This document shows, one piece after another, positions 1-7,125 of a stretch of 7,960 nt of DNA. The DNA comes from Shimia_B sp038527375 (GTDB taxonomy: Bacteria > Pseudomonadota > Alphaproteobacteria > Rhodobacterales > Rhodobacteraceae). The position numbers were made by a program, and so were the translations under genes. Position 1 is the stretch's first letter. Each line of letters opens with the position of its first letter. The notes beneath the pieces were generated by a model. That model was not told the origin of the DNA. It was given only the letters and a program-made list of their open reading frames with translations, and made no database searches. The stretch spans positions 1 to 7,960 of the forward strand of contig JBCBFU010000081.1 of the NCBI GenBank assembly GCA_038527375.1. Reading direction: 5' to 3'.

Positions 1-163
1 CCTGTTCGTGACCGCGCCGATTTCCGCCAACTTCATCGCCAAGGTGAACATCCACACACGCAGCTGCGACATGCCGGATGCCCCCACAGCGGACAGCACG
101 TGGTCGACCTTGGCATCCGACGCCGAACCGTCGGCCCCTGATGGAGAGCCGACGGCGAACTGA
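1..163 (+). CDS. mnhG: Mrp-type monovalent cation/H+ antiporter subunit G, C-terminal fragment
   Basis: Only the last 53 codons are present, read in the frame starting at base 2 and ending at the TGA at 161-163. The start lies outside the window. The fragment opens with a hydrophobic stretch containing LFVTAPISANFIAKV, which resembles the conserved 'TAP.(S/T)A..(I/L)AK' end of the last membrane helix of MnhG/MrpG/PhaG. A short polar tail follows, rich in Asp, Pro and Ser and containing a WSTLAS stretch. In that family, subunit G is a small membrane protein of a multi-subunit Na+(K+)/H+ antiporter, so the rest of an mnh/mrp operon probably lies to the left. It ends seven bases before the stop of the convergent flavoprotein gene. 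The assignment rests on one motif remembered from the family, so it is moderately sure. Confidence 0.6.
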   Translation, partial: LFVTAPISANFIAKVNIHTRSCDMPDAPTADSTWSTLASDAEPSAPDGEPTAN

Positions 164-170
164 GCCGACG

Positions 171-2618
171 TCAGCCCCGCAAAAGATCGAACCCGGGGTC
201 GTACGGTAACGGCGCAATGACACGCGCGGCGACGCGCGCGCCACACATGTCGATCTCCACCGCGCTGCCCGGCTCGGCCAGTCCAGGCTCCACAAAGGCA
301 TAGGCCAGGTTCTTGCCCACCCGGTGGCCCCAATCGCCCGAGGTCACGGTACCGATAACCCGGTCGCTGGCCATCAGCGACGCGCCCCCATGGGCGGGCG
401 CTGTGGTGCTGTCGACCTCAAGCGTCACGAGGCTGCGTTTGGGACCTGCGGCATGGCGGTCCATCAAAGCCTCGCGCCCGATGAAGTCCCCCTTGCCCAG
501 CCGCACGAAGCGGTCGAGCCCGGTCTCGAACGGATCGAACTCCGTCAGCAGGTCCGACTTCCAATGCAGGAAACCCTTTTCCATCCGCATGGACTCCACC
601 GCCCGCGCCCCAAAGAGGCGTAGGTCATGCGCCTTCCCCGCCGCGCGCAGCGCCAGATAGGCCGCATAGAGCGAGGCATTGGGCACGTGGATTTCATACG
701 CCAATTCGCCTGAGAAGCTGACCGCCATGACGGTGGCAGGCGCGTAGCCCACGAAGCATTCACGCACGCTGAGCCACGGAAACGCCGCAGCCGACCAATC
801 CCCGCGCGCTGCCCCGGTCAGCACGTCCCGCGCCTTTGGCCCCGCCAGCACAAGGATGGTCTGATCGTTGGTCAGGCTGCGCAGGTGCACGTCCTCCCCT
901 GCCTCCAAATGCTGGGTCAGCCAGTCCATGTCGTGCAGTTCCGCCGCTGCGGCGGACCCGAACCACACCCGATCCGGGCCACGGTCACTGGCAGGCAGGT
1001 TGGCAAAGGTCGCCTCGCATTTGATCATGCCGTGGTGGTTCAGCAGATAGCCCAGACCCACGCGGCCCGCCCGCTTGGTCACCGTGCCGCAGCACAGCCG
1101 GTCGAGGAACGCGTGGCGATCCGCACCCGTGATCTCAATCCGGTTGAACCCGTTGACCTCAGCCAGCCCCACATGGGTCTGCACGTGGCGCACCTCGGCC
1201 CCTACAACATCAAACGCCTCGTCAAAATCGAAGGTCAGTGTGGGATGGAAGTCGGGGTCGGGCTTGAAATACTCCGCCCGCTCCCACCCGTTGACCACCG
1301 TGAACTCTGCCCCCTCAGCGGCCAGAATGGGGGTGAGCGGCGTCGTCTTGCCGGGGCGCCCGGCGGGCCGGTGTTCATGCGGAAAATGGAACCGGAATTC
1401 GTTCCGGTAGTCTTCGATGGCCTTGAGCGCCGTCAGCTCCACATTGGTGTGTCCCGCAAAGCGGCGTGGGTCGAGGCACCAGGTGTCATAACACGCCTCC
1501 CCATGCACGATCTGCTGCGCAAGCAGCCAGCCATGGCCGCCGCCCTCACCCACGCCGGCGCGCAGGCCGATAATGCAGAATGCGTTGCGCTTGCCCGGGA
1601 TGGGCCCGACCAGCGGTGCGCCGTCGATTGTATAGGTGATCGGGCCGTTGACGACCGTGTGCACCCCCGCCTCCATCAGCGCGGGCATCCGGGCAAAGGC
1701 CCCTTCGAGAACATCGGTCACGCGGTCCAGATCATCGGGGCACAGTGCATTGGCAAAGTCAGGCGAAATCCCGTCCATCCCCCACGTCTTGCAGTCCTGT
1801 TCATAGAACCCGAGCAGGAGGCCGTTCTTTTCCTGCCGACAGTAGTAATCGCTGATCGGGCAGCGCAGCAGCGGCATCCGGTGCCCTGCGTCGCGGATCG
1901 CGGGGATTTCTTCGGTCAGGAAATACTGATGCTCCATCGACGCCACGGGGTGATGGACGCCCATCATCGCGCCGACCTCGTTCACGCGATACCCGCAGGC
2001 GTTCACAACGATGTCACAAGCGATATCGCCTTTTTCGGTGTGAACGACCCAGGTGTCGTCGGAAAGTTGGGTCAGCCCCGTAACAGGTGTATGGCGATAG
2101 ACCTCTGCCCCTGCCTTGCGCGCCCGGCGCGCCAACGCCTGACACAGCTGCGCGGGGTCGATATCGCCATCCAGCGGGTCCCACAAACCGCCCAGCAAGT
2201 CGTCGGTCGAAATCAGCGGATGCCGCCGCGCGCATTCCTCGGCGTCGATGACCTCGAATTGCACATCCATCCCGCGCGCCATCGACGCAAAGTGCCGGTA
2301 GCCCTGCATCTGCGCCTCGGTATTGGCCAAGCGGATGCCGCCATCGCCGTGGTGGTAGTTGATCGGATAGTCAGGATCGTCCGCCAATTCCTTGTAAAGA
2401 TTGATCGAATGGGTTTTCAGGCCAACCATCGTCTGGTTCATGCCGAAATTCGTGACCTGCGCCGCGGAATGCCATGTGGTGCCGCTCGTCAGCTCATCGC
2501 GCTCCACCAAAACCACATCGGTCCAGCCTTCTTGCGTCAGGTGATAGAGGGTCGAACACCCCGCGATACCGCCCCCGATCACCACCACGCGCGTCCGCGT
2601 TTTCATCTCAACCGCCAT
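171..2618 (-). CDS. Dimethylglycine/sarcosine dehydrogenase-like FAD oxidoreductase with GcvT domains
   Basis: This 815-residue protein has the architecture of the dimethylglycine/sarcosine dehydrogenase family, which oxidatively demethylates an N-methylated amine and passes the one-carbon unit to tetrahydrofolate in the cytoplasm. Residues 11-40 form the FAD Rossmann fold, with GGGIAG at 15-20 and a ribose-binding acid at E39. SGTTWHS at 45-51 matches the motif whose His (here H50) carries covalently bound FAD in mammalian relatives. The DAO-type domain runs to about 370 and a linker domain to about 430. The GcvT-like folate region covers about 470-700, with GELAYEI at 637-643 and the MEKGF...W..D...FDPFETGLDRFV block at 679-705. 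A C-terminal GcvT barrel follows at about 725-805, with GTVTSG at 756-761. Length is normal for the family. The ATG at 2616-2618 lacks a strong ribosome binding site, and Met5 (2606) is a possible alternative. The exact substrate (dimethylglycine, sarcosine or another methylamine) cannot be read from sequence, and Roseobacter genomes carry several paralogues. Confidence 0.88.
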   Translation of the reverse strand: MAVEMKTRTRVVVIGGGIAGCSTLYHLTQEGWTDVVLVERDELTSGTTWHSAAQVTNFGMNQTMVGLKTHSINLYKELADDPDYPINYHHGDGGIRLANTEAQMQGYRHFASMARGMDVQFEVIDAEECARRHPLISTDDLLGGLWDPLDGDIDPAQLCQALARRARKAGAEVYRHTPVTGLTQLSDDTWVVHTEKGDIACDIVVNACGYRVNEVGAMMGVHHPVASMEHQYFLTEEIPAIRDAGHRMPLLRCPISDYYCRQEKNGLLLGFYEQDCKTWGMDGISPDFANALCPDDLDRVTDVLEGAFARMPALMEAGVHTVVNGPITYTIDGAPLVGPIPGKRNAFCIIGLRAGVGEGGGHGWLLAQQIVHGEACYDTWCLDPRRFAGHTNVELTALKAIEDYRNEFRFHFPHEHRPAGRPGKTTPLTPILAAEGAEFTVVNGWERAEYFKPDPDFHPTLTFDFDEAFDVVGAEVRHVQTHVGLAEVNGFNRIEITGADRHAFLDRLCCGTVTKRAGRVGLGYLLNHHGMIKCEATFANLPASDRGPDRVWFGSAAAAELHDMDWLTQHLEAGEDVHLRSLTNDQTILVLAGPKARDVLTGAARGDWSAAAFPWLSVRECFVGYAPATVMAVSFSGELAYEIHVPNASLYAAYLALRAAGKAHDLRLFGARAVESMRMEKGFLHWKSDLLTEFDPFETGLDRFVRLGKGDFIGREALMDRHAAGPKRSLVTLEVDSTTAPAHGGASLMASDRVIGTVTSGDWGHRVGKNLAYAFVEPGLAEPGSAVEIDMCGARVAARVIAPLPYDPGFDLLRG

Positions 2619-2808
2619 TTGGTTTTGAACCCAATCCCGTCCTCATGCGTCTACCTTCTGGGCAGGACAACCTCTTGCCTACCTCGTTTGCGACGTCGCG
2701 ATCAGGATACGGCACCGACCAAAGGATTAGAGAGACACGTCGATCACACCCACCGCCCGGCGCCGCCCCATCCTTGCCGCGCCCCAATCAAAGGCTAAGA
2801 CCAATCCC
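2619..2808. promoter_or_regulatory. Divergent intergenic region between the flavoprotein and cytochrome b561 genes
   Basis: These 190 bases separate two genes that start in opposite directions, so promoters for both should lie here. I see no clear -35/-10 pair on either strand. The one distinct element is the perfect 10-base palindrome GCGACGTCGC at 2690-2699, roughly in the middle. The octamer CCAATCCC occurs at 2631-2638 and again at 2800-2807, directly before the + strand start codon. Neither start has a strong Shine-Dalgarno: the + strand gene is preceded by AAAGG at 2790-2794, about 14 bases from its ATG, which is too far to be convincing. The regulatory role is inferred from gene orientation. 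Confidence 0.5.
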
Positions 2809-3345
2809 ATGACGCAAGCCAGGTTCAGCCCAGCCCAGCGCACCCTCCATTGGCTCACCGTTGCCTTCATCTTGGTGATGGTGACCACTGGCATGATGTA
2901 TTTCTACGAAATCGGCGACCGCGCCGCGATCCAGGTCCATCAGATTGCAGGCCAGCTGTTGATCATTGTTCTGGTGATCCGCCTGATCGTGCGCCTGCGG
3001 ACCCGGACACCTGCCTCGGACCACGCGCCGCTTGAACGCGCGCTTGCGGGTGCCACGCATGTGGCGCTCTACGCCATGCTGATCGCCTTTGTGGTCACCG
3101 GCTACGTGTCGGCCTCGGCCCTGACGAACAACGCCTTGCTCCTGCCTGTGGATCGCGCATTTGCCCGCGGCGATCTGGGCGAGAGGCTCCTTGATGCGCA
3201 TTACGCACTGAAATGGGTCCTGCTGGGCCTTGTCGGCCTGCACGTGGCCGGTGCGCTGAAGCATCACTTCATAGACCGTGACGCCACGCTGGTGGCGATG
3301 TGGTCGGGTCCGCGCCCCTCTTCTCCTCCCAGCAGCAAAGGTTGA
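2809..3345 (+). CDS. Cytochrome b561-family di-heme membrane protein
   Basis: The 178-residue product resembles bacterial cytochrome b561 proteins (cytochrome b/b6 domain, CybB/YodB-like), which carry two b hemes in a four-helix bundle and move electrons from quinol or to a periplasmic partner. Four hydrophobic segments lie at about 13-33, 46-63, 82-104 and 133-150. Candidate axial heme ligands sit where the family expects them: H14 (LHW, start of helix 1), H44 (VHQ, start of helix 2), H131 (AHY) and H145 (LHV, helix 4). The basic RLRTRTP stretch after helix 2 would face the cytoplasm. Length is typical. The TGA is followed by four bases and then the Rieske-like gene, so the two are very likely co-transcribed and may be partners. 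The start was chosen because FSPAQRTLHW is the usual family N-terminus. The redox partner is unknown. Confidence 0.87.
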   Translation: MTQARFSPAQRTLHWLTVAFILVMVTTGMMYFYEIGDRAAIQVHQIAGQLLIIVLVIRLIVRLRTRTPASDHAPLERALAGATHVALYAMLIAFVVTGYVSASALTNNALLLPVDRAFARGDLGERLLDAHYALKWVLLGLVGLHVAGALKHHFIDRDATLVAMWSGPRPSSPPSSKG

Positions 3346-3349
3346 ACCC

Positions 3350-3901
3350 ATGCAAAAAGTCTCCCGCCGCCACGTGATCGCGACCCTGTCGGCCTCCTCC
3401 GTGATGCTGTGCCCGGCCCTGTTGAACGCGCAGGCGCAGATCGACTGGCCCGACTCGGTCGCGGACAACAAACCCATCGGCGAGGACCGCCTGATCACGC
3501 TGGCCTCCGCGAATGAGCCCGTCGATGTGTCCGACCTGCAACCGGGTGAGGTCGCCGTGATCGCACGCGCCAATGACGGCCCCGATTTCTCGAACACGGA
3601 TCAAACGCAATATGTGGCGGTCCTGCGCCGCACGGATGATCAGATCGCTGCCGCCAATGACCGGGACGGCACGGTGCAGGACGAACGCTATTTCGTGGCC
3701 AACCTCGTCTGCCCCCACCGCGGCTATGCCATCGGCATGACAGGTGATGCGTCGATCCCCTTTGCCTGCACCCGTCGCGGCGGGCGCCACGGCAGCGAAT
3801 TCGACGCCGCGGGCTTTGGCGTGGCCGGGGCCTCGGACGGGGAATACATGTCGATCCCCGCCTATACGCTCGACGCCAGCGGCGTGATCACACTGTCGTA
3901 A
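3350..3901 (+). CDS. Exported Rieske-like [2Fe-2S] protein with atypical second ligand motif
   Basis: The 183-residue product begins with a twin-arginine-like signal (SRRHVIA at 5-11), a hydrophobic stretch and a plausible cleavage site after AQA (residue 29), pointing to a periplasmic protein. The Rieske fold is indicated by C-P-H at 121-123 and then, 16 residues on, C140 followed by HGSEFDAAG at 147-155. Canonical Rieske proteins have C-x-H...C-x-x-H. Here six residues (TRRGGR) separate C140 from H147, so four extra residues lie inside the second motif, and the disulfide cysteines of bc1-type Rieske proteins are missing. The reading frame is intact. The ATG at 3350 follows AAAGG (3337-3341) by eight bases and leaves a four-base gap after the b561 gene. 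The same frame is open further upstream, but a start there would bury the signal peptide. The 3' end overlaps glpK tail-to-tail by 14 bases. It is probably the periplasmic electron carrier of the b561 unit, and whether it binds a cluster is uncertain. Confidence 0.8.
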   Translation: MQKVSRRHVIATLSASSVMLCPALLNAQAQIDWPDSVADNKPIGEDRLITLASANEPVDVSDLQPGEVAVIARANDGPDFSNTDQTQYVAVLRRTDDQIAAANDRDGTVQDERYFVANLVCPHRGYAIGMTGDASIPFACTRRGGRHGSEFDAAGFGVAGASDGEYMSIPAYTLDASGVITLS

Positions 3902-5375
3902 GGGTCCGGCGCACAGCGTCCTTCCAACCGGCGTACCGCCCCTCGCGCCAGCCATCATCCTTGGCTGGCGTGAACTCGCGGTTGAGCTTCCACGTCGCCG
4001 CAAACTCCGCCCGATCCGGATAGACACCGGCCCGGTTCCCGGCGAGCCACGCAACACCCAGCGCCGTCGTCTCGAGGACTTCGGGCCGATCCACGGGCGC
4101 GCCCAGGATGTCGGACAGGAACTGCATCGTCCAATCGGACGCCGACATGCCGCCATCCACGCGCAGGACAGCCTCGCCGCCCGGTCCCATATCTGCGCGC
4201 ATCGCTTCCCACAGGTCGCGCGTCTGAAAGCCCACGCTTTCAAGGGCCGCCCGCGCGAACTCCTTGGGACCTGATCCGCGCGTCAGGCCGTAGATCGCGC
4301 CCCGGCATTCCGCGTCCCAATAGGGTGCGCCCAGCCCGGTGAAGGCGGGCACGAGGTAGAGGTCCTGTTCAGGATCGGCGCTTTCGGCCATGGCCTGCGT
4401 GTCGCCCGCGCTTTCGATCACACCCAGCCCGTCGCGCAACCACTGCACCACGGCACCGGCGATAAAGATCGACCCTTCCAGCGCGTAGGTGGGTTTGCCG
4501 TCGAACTGATAGGCGATGGTCCCGAGCAGTCTGTTCTGGCTCTCGACCAATGTGTCGCCGGTGTTCAGGAGCGCAAAACACCCGGTCCCGTAGGTGCTTT
4601 TCAACATCCCGGGCTCAAAGCACGCCTGCCCGATGGTCGCCGCCTGCTGATCGCCTGCGACGCCCAGAATGGGCATCTCGGCCCCGAAGAGGTCCGCGCC
4701 ACAGGTGCCGAAATCCGCCGAACAATCCAGCACCTCGGGCAGCATCCCCATGGGGATCCCGTAGGCCGCACAAATCTCGGCGTCCCACTGCCCCTCGCGG
4801 ATGTTGTAGAGCATCGTGCGCGCCGCATTCGTGGCATCCGTCACGTGCCGCGCGCCCCCGGTCATGCGCCAGATCAGATAGCTGTCGACCGTGCCAAAGA
4901 GCAAATCGCCCGCCTCAGCGGCCTCCTTCGCGCCCTCCACATTCTCCAGCAGCCATTTCAGCTTGGTCCCCGAGAAATAGGGATCGAGCAAAAGGCCCGT
5001 CTTGTGCGTGATCATCGCCTCAAGGCCTTCGGCCTTGAGAGCCTCGCACATCGCCGCCGTGCGCCGATCTTGCCAGACGATCGCCTTGTGGATGGCCTTG
5101 CCCGTGTTGCGGTCCCAGACCAGCGTCGTCTCCCGCTGGTTGGTGATGCCGATGCCTGCGATGTCGCCCGCTGCCAGCCCCGCCTTGTCCAGCGCGCCTT
5201 TGACGACCGACACGGTGGAACTCCAGATCTCCTCGGGGTCATGCTCCACCCAGCCCGAACGCGGGAAATGCTGCGTGAATTCCATCTGATCGACATGGGT
5301 GATCCGCATGTCCCCATCAAAGATGATCGCCCGGCTCGATGTCGTGCCCTGATCAATGGCCATAACGTAGGTCAT
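3888..5375 (-). CDS. glpK: Glycerol kinase
   Basis: This 495-residue cytoplasmic FGGY-family kinase phosphorylates glycerol to sn-glycerol-3-phosphate with ATP. Recognisable parts are the N-terminal phosphate-binding DQGTTSSRAIIFD (8-20), the glycerol-contacting NQRET (79-83) and W101, the FGGY signature around YFSGTKLKWLLEN (133-145), the GDQQAA stretch with the likely catalytic base D242, the STYGTG nucleotide loop (260-265), the second FGGY signature GLTRGSGPKEFARAALESVG (363-382) and the ATP-binding DGGMSASDW (408-416). Length and all key residues match active glycerol kinases. The ATG at 5373-5375 is preceded by GGAGG seven bases upstream. It lies 43 bases downstream of the glpD stop on the same strand, so glpD-glpK is probably one operon controlled by the divergent repressor. 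Its product is the substrate of GlpD and the probable inducer of GlpR. Confidence 0.97.
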   Translation of the reverse strand: MTYVMAIDQGTTSSRAIIFDGDMRITHVDQMEFTQHFPRSGWVEHDPEEIWSSTVSVVKGALDKAGLAAGDIAGIGITNQRETTLVWDRNTGKAIHKAIVWQDRRTAAMCEALKAEGLEAMITHKTGLLLDPYFSGTKLKWLLENVEGAKEAAEAGDLLFGTVDSYLIWRMTGGARHVTDATNAARTMLYNIREGQWDAEICAAYGIPMGMLPEVLDCSADFGTCGADLFGAEMPILGVAGDQQAATIGQACFEPGMLKSTYGTGCFALLNTGDTLVESQNRLLGTIAYQFDGKPTYALEGSIFIAGAVVQWLRDGLGVIESAGDTQAMAESADPEQDLYLVPAFTGLGAPYWDAECRGAIYGLTRGSGPKEFARAALESVGFQTRDLWEAMRADMGPGGEAVLRVDGGMSASDWTMQFLSDILGAPVDRPEVLETTALGVAWLAGNRAGVYPDRAEFAATWKLNREFTPAKDDGWREGRYAGWKDAVRRTLTTV

Positions 5376-5418
5376 GCCCGCCCCTCCCGTTCGTCGTCTT
5401 AGTCGTCTCGTTCGTCTG
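5376..5418 (-). promoter_or_regulatory. glpD-glpK linker with glpK ribosome binding site
   Basis: This 43-base spacer carries a clear Shine-Dalgarno for glpK: GGAGG on the - strand at 5383-5387, seven bases from the ATG. The rest is low-complexity and holds two exact copies of CGTTCGTC at 5388-5395 and 5409-5416 (+ strand reading). No terminator-like hairpin is visible, which supports co-transcription of glpD and glpK. Confidence 0.6.
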
Positions 5419-6984
5419 TCAGGCAGCCTGTGCCGATTTCACCGCGTCCTCAACCCATGTTGCGAGCGCGGCCTGCTCGGCCTCGGACATCCGCAGCCCC
5501 AGCTTGGACCGCCGCCACAGCACATCATCCGCGCAGGTGACATATTCCCGCGTGATGAGCCAGCGCAGCTCGGCCTCGCTCAAACTCGCGCCGAAATCCT
5601 GCCCCAGATCGGCGGCGGTCTTGGCATCGCCCATGACCTGCCACGCTTCCGTCCCGTAGGCCCGGATCAGACGCAGCGCCCAACGGTCGGTCAGAAACGG
5701 GTAGTCGGCGCGCAACTGATCCACCTTGGCACCCACCTCATGCACCCCGAAATCCCCGCCGGGCAGCGTCACCCCGGCGGTCCAGGCCGGACCCAGATCA
5801 CCGGTCGCCTCGGTCAGCTTCTCCAGCGCATGTTCGGCCAGCTTACGATAGGTTGTGATCTTGCCGCCAAAGATGTTCAGCAGCGGCGCACCGTCCTGAT
5901 CGAGCGAAAACACGTAATCCCGCGTCGCCGCCGACGCGCTCGACGCCCCGTCATCATAGAGAGGCCTGACGCCGGAATAGGTCCAGACCACGTCTTCGGC
6001 CGTCAGATCGTCCTTGAAATACTGGTTGGCGAAGGCCAGCAGGTAATCCCGCTCCTCTGGCGTGCATTCGGGTTTCTTCGACGGATCGCTGTGTTCGGCA
6101 TCCGTGGTCCCGATCAGGGTGAAATCGGTCTCGTAGGGGATCGCAAAGATGATCCGCCCGTCTTCCCCTTGGAAGAAATAGCATTTGTCGTGGTCATAGA
6201 GCCGTTTGGTCACGATATGGCTGCCGCGGACCAGCCGCACGCCCTCGGACGTGTTCATGCGCACCTTGGTGCGCACCACGTCCTCCACCCACGGGCCCGC
6301 CGCGTTGATGAGGGCTTTCGCCGTCACCTGACGCGTGCCCTGCGCATCCTCCAGCGTGATGGTCCATTCGCCGCCCGCCCGCTCTGCCGCCAGCACCTTG
6401 GTGCGGGGCATAATCCTGGCCCCCCGCGCCTCTGCATCGCGGGCGTTCAGGATCACGAGGCGGGAGTCCTCGACCCAGCAATCGCTGTATTCATAAGCCT
6501 TCTCGAACCGGTCTTCCAAAGGCACGCCCTCAGGCGCTGTCCGCAGATCAAGCGTCGTGGTCGCGGGCAGAAGTTTGCGCCCGCCCAGACTGTCATACAT
6601 CCACAGCCCCAGCCGGATCAGCCATGCGGGCCTGCGCCCCTTCATCCACGGCATCACGGTCGACAACAGGCGCGAGGTCGGTGTGTTGCTCTCGAACCGC
6701 ATATCCTTGTGGTAGGGCAGCACGAACCGCATGGGCCAAGAGATATGGGGCATCGCCGCCAGCAGGCGTTCGCGCTCGATCAGCGCCTCGCGCACCAGCC
6801 GCACCTCCCAATATTCCAGATAGCGCAGCCCGCCGTGGAAGAGCTTGGTGGACGAGGCCGACGTCGCCCAGCCAAGGTCCTGCATTTCGGCCAACCCGAC
6901 CCGCTGACCGCGGCCGGCTGCGTCCCGCGCGATCCCGCAGCCATTCACGCCGCCACCAATGATGAAAATGTCAAACTGGGCCAT
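5419..6984 (-). CDS. glpD: Aerobic glycerol-3-phosphate dehydrogenase (FAD)
   Basis: The 521-residue product oxidises sn-glycerol-3-phosphate to dihydroxyacetone phosphate at the cytoplasmic membrane and delivers electrons to the quinone pool. It has an N-terminal FAD-binding fold (FDIFIIGGGVNGCGIARDAA, 4-23). The family signature SSTKLFHGGLRYLE sits at 44-57, the conserved YSGVRPL at 336-342, and GGKITTYRKLAEHAL at 373-387 near the FAD/substrate site. The C-terminal GlpD cap domain lies at about 405-515, with REYVTCADDVLWRRSKLGL at 479-497. Length is usual for the family. The frame is open far upstream (to 7299), but the start at 6984 is clear: GGAGG lies five bases before this ATG, and the FAD fold begins at once. 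The gene diverges from glpR across a repeat-bearing control region and precedes glpK in the same direction. Confidence 0.97.
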   Translation of the reverse strand: MAQFDIFIIGGGVNGCGIARDAAGRGQRVGLAEMQDLGWATSASSTKLFHGGLRYLEYWEVRLVREALIERERLLAAMPHISWPMRFVLPYHKDMRFESNTPTSRLLSTVMPWMKGRRPAWLIRLGLWMYDSLGGRKLLPATTTLDLRTAPEGVPLEDRFEKAYEYSDCWVEDSRLVILNARDAEARGARIMPRTKVLAAERAGGEWTITLEDAQGTRQVTAKALINAAGPWVEDVVRTKVRMNTSEGVRLVRGSHIVTKRLYDHDKCYFFQGEDGRIIFAIPYETDFTLIGTTDAEHSDPSKKPECTPEERDYLLAFANQYFKDDLTAEDVVWTYSGVRPLYDDGASSASAATRDYVFSLDQDGAPLLNIFGGKITTYRKLAEHALEKLTEATGDLGPAWTAGVTLPGGDFGVHEVGAKVDQLRADYPFLTDRWALRLIRAYGTEAWQVMGDAKTAADLGQDFGASLSEAELRWLITREYVTCADDVLWRRSKLGLRMSEAEQAALATWVEDAVKSAQAA

Positions 6985-6988
6985 GGGC

Positions 6989-6994
6989 ACCTCC
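6989..6994 (-). promoter_or_regulatory. Ribosome binding site deciding the glpD start
   Basis: On the - strand this reads GGAGGT, four bases before the ATG at 6982-6984. It is the strongest Shine-Dalgarno in the window and selects this start over upstream in-frame codons, which would add 105 residues of sequence unlike any GlpD. Confidence 0.85.
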
Positions 6995-7049
6995 GTTACA
7001 GCCACCCGTCGCAGCCGCCCCCTTCCTGCGCAAGCCCCGACAGAGCCCG

Positions 7050-7122
7050 CTTTCGTCTGCCCCCGCTTGTTCCTCTCGTTTAGGGGCTTTTGTGGCCCTT
7101 GGCTTTCGTTTACTTTCGTTTC
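7050..7122 (+). promoter_or_regulatory. Candidate GlpR operator array (four CTTTCGTTTA-like decamers)
   Basis: Four related decamers lie in the same orientation: CTTTCGTCTG (7050-7059), CTCTCGTTTA (7073-7082), CTTTCGTTTA (7103-7112) and CTTTCGTTTC (7113-7122). The last two are back to back and end three bases before the glpR ATG. Their starts are 23, 30 and 10 bases apart, close to whole turns of the helix. DeoR-family repressors, including GlpR proteins, are known to bind sites containing TTTCGTTT-like or TCG-centred half-sites. The position between divergent glpD and glpR suits repression of glpD-glpK and autoregulation of glpR. The repeats are seen directly, while binding by this repressor is inferred. 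Confidence 0.65.
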
Positions 7123-7125
7123 ATC

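Noticed and set aside
885..2798. 637-codon open frame on the + strand
   Set aside because: It lies antisense to the dimethylglycine-dehydrogenase-like gene, which has clear family motifs throughout. The antisense translation has no recognisable domain, and such shadows are usual in GC-rich DNA.
2631..2807. CCAATCCC octamer at 2631-2638 and 2800-2807 as a regulatory repeat
   Set aside because: There are only two eight-base copies, without symmetry or matching placement relative to each gene, so chance is a sufficient explanation.
3398..3412. Lipobox-like Cys (C21) in the Rieske-like signal peptide
   Set aside because: The residues before it are V-M-L, not the small residues needed by signal peptidase II. 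An AQA cleavage site fits better.
2788..3597. 269-codon open frame on the - strand
   Set aside because: It is antisense to the b561 and Rieske-like genes, both of which have family features, and it shows no motif of its own.
3269..4243. 324-codon open frame on the - strand
   Set aside because: It is antisense to the Rieske-like gene and out of frame with glpK. Its composition is that of a shadow frame.
5374..7083. 569-codon open frame on the + strand
   Set aside because: It is antisense to glpD and the glpD promoter region. The translation is His/Pro/Arg-rich with no domain signal.
7032..7089. AAGCCCC...GGGGCTT inverted repeat in the glpD-glpR region
   Set aside because: The seven-base arms are separated by 44 bases, too far for a convincing hairpin, and the arms do not coincide with the operator repeats.
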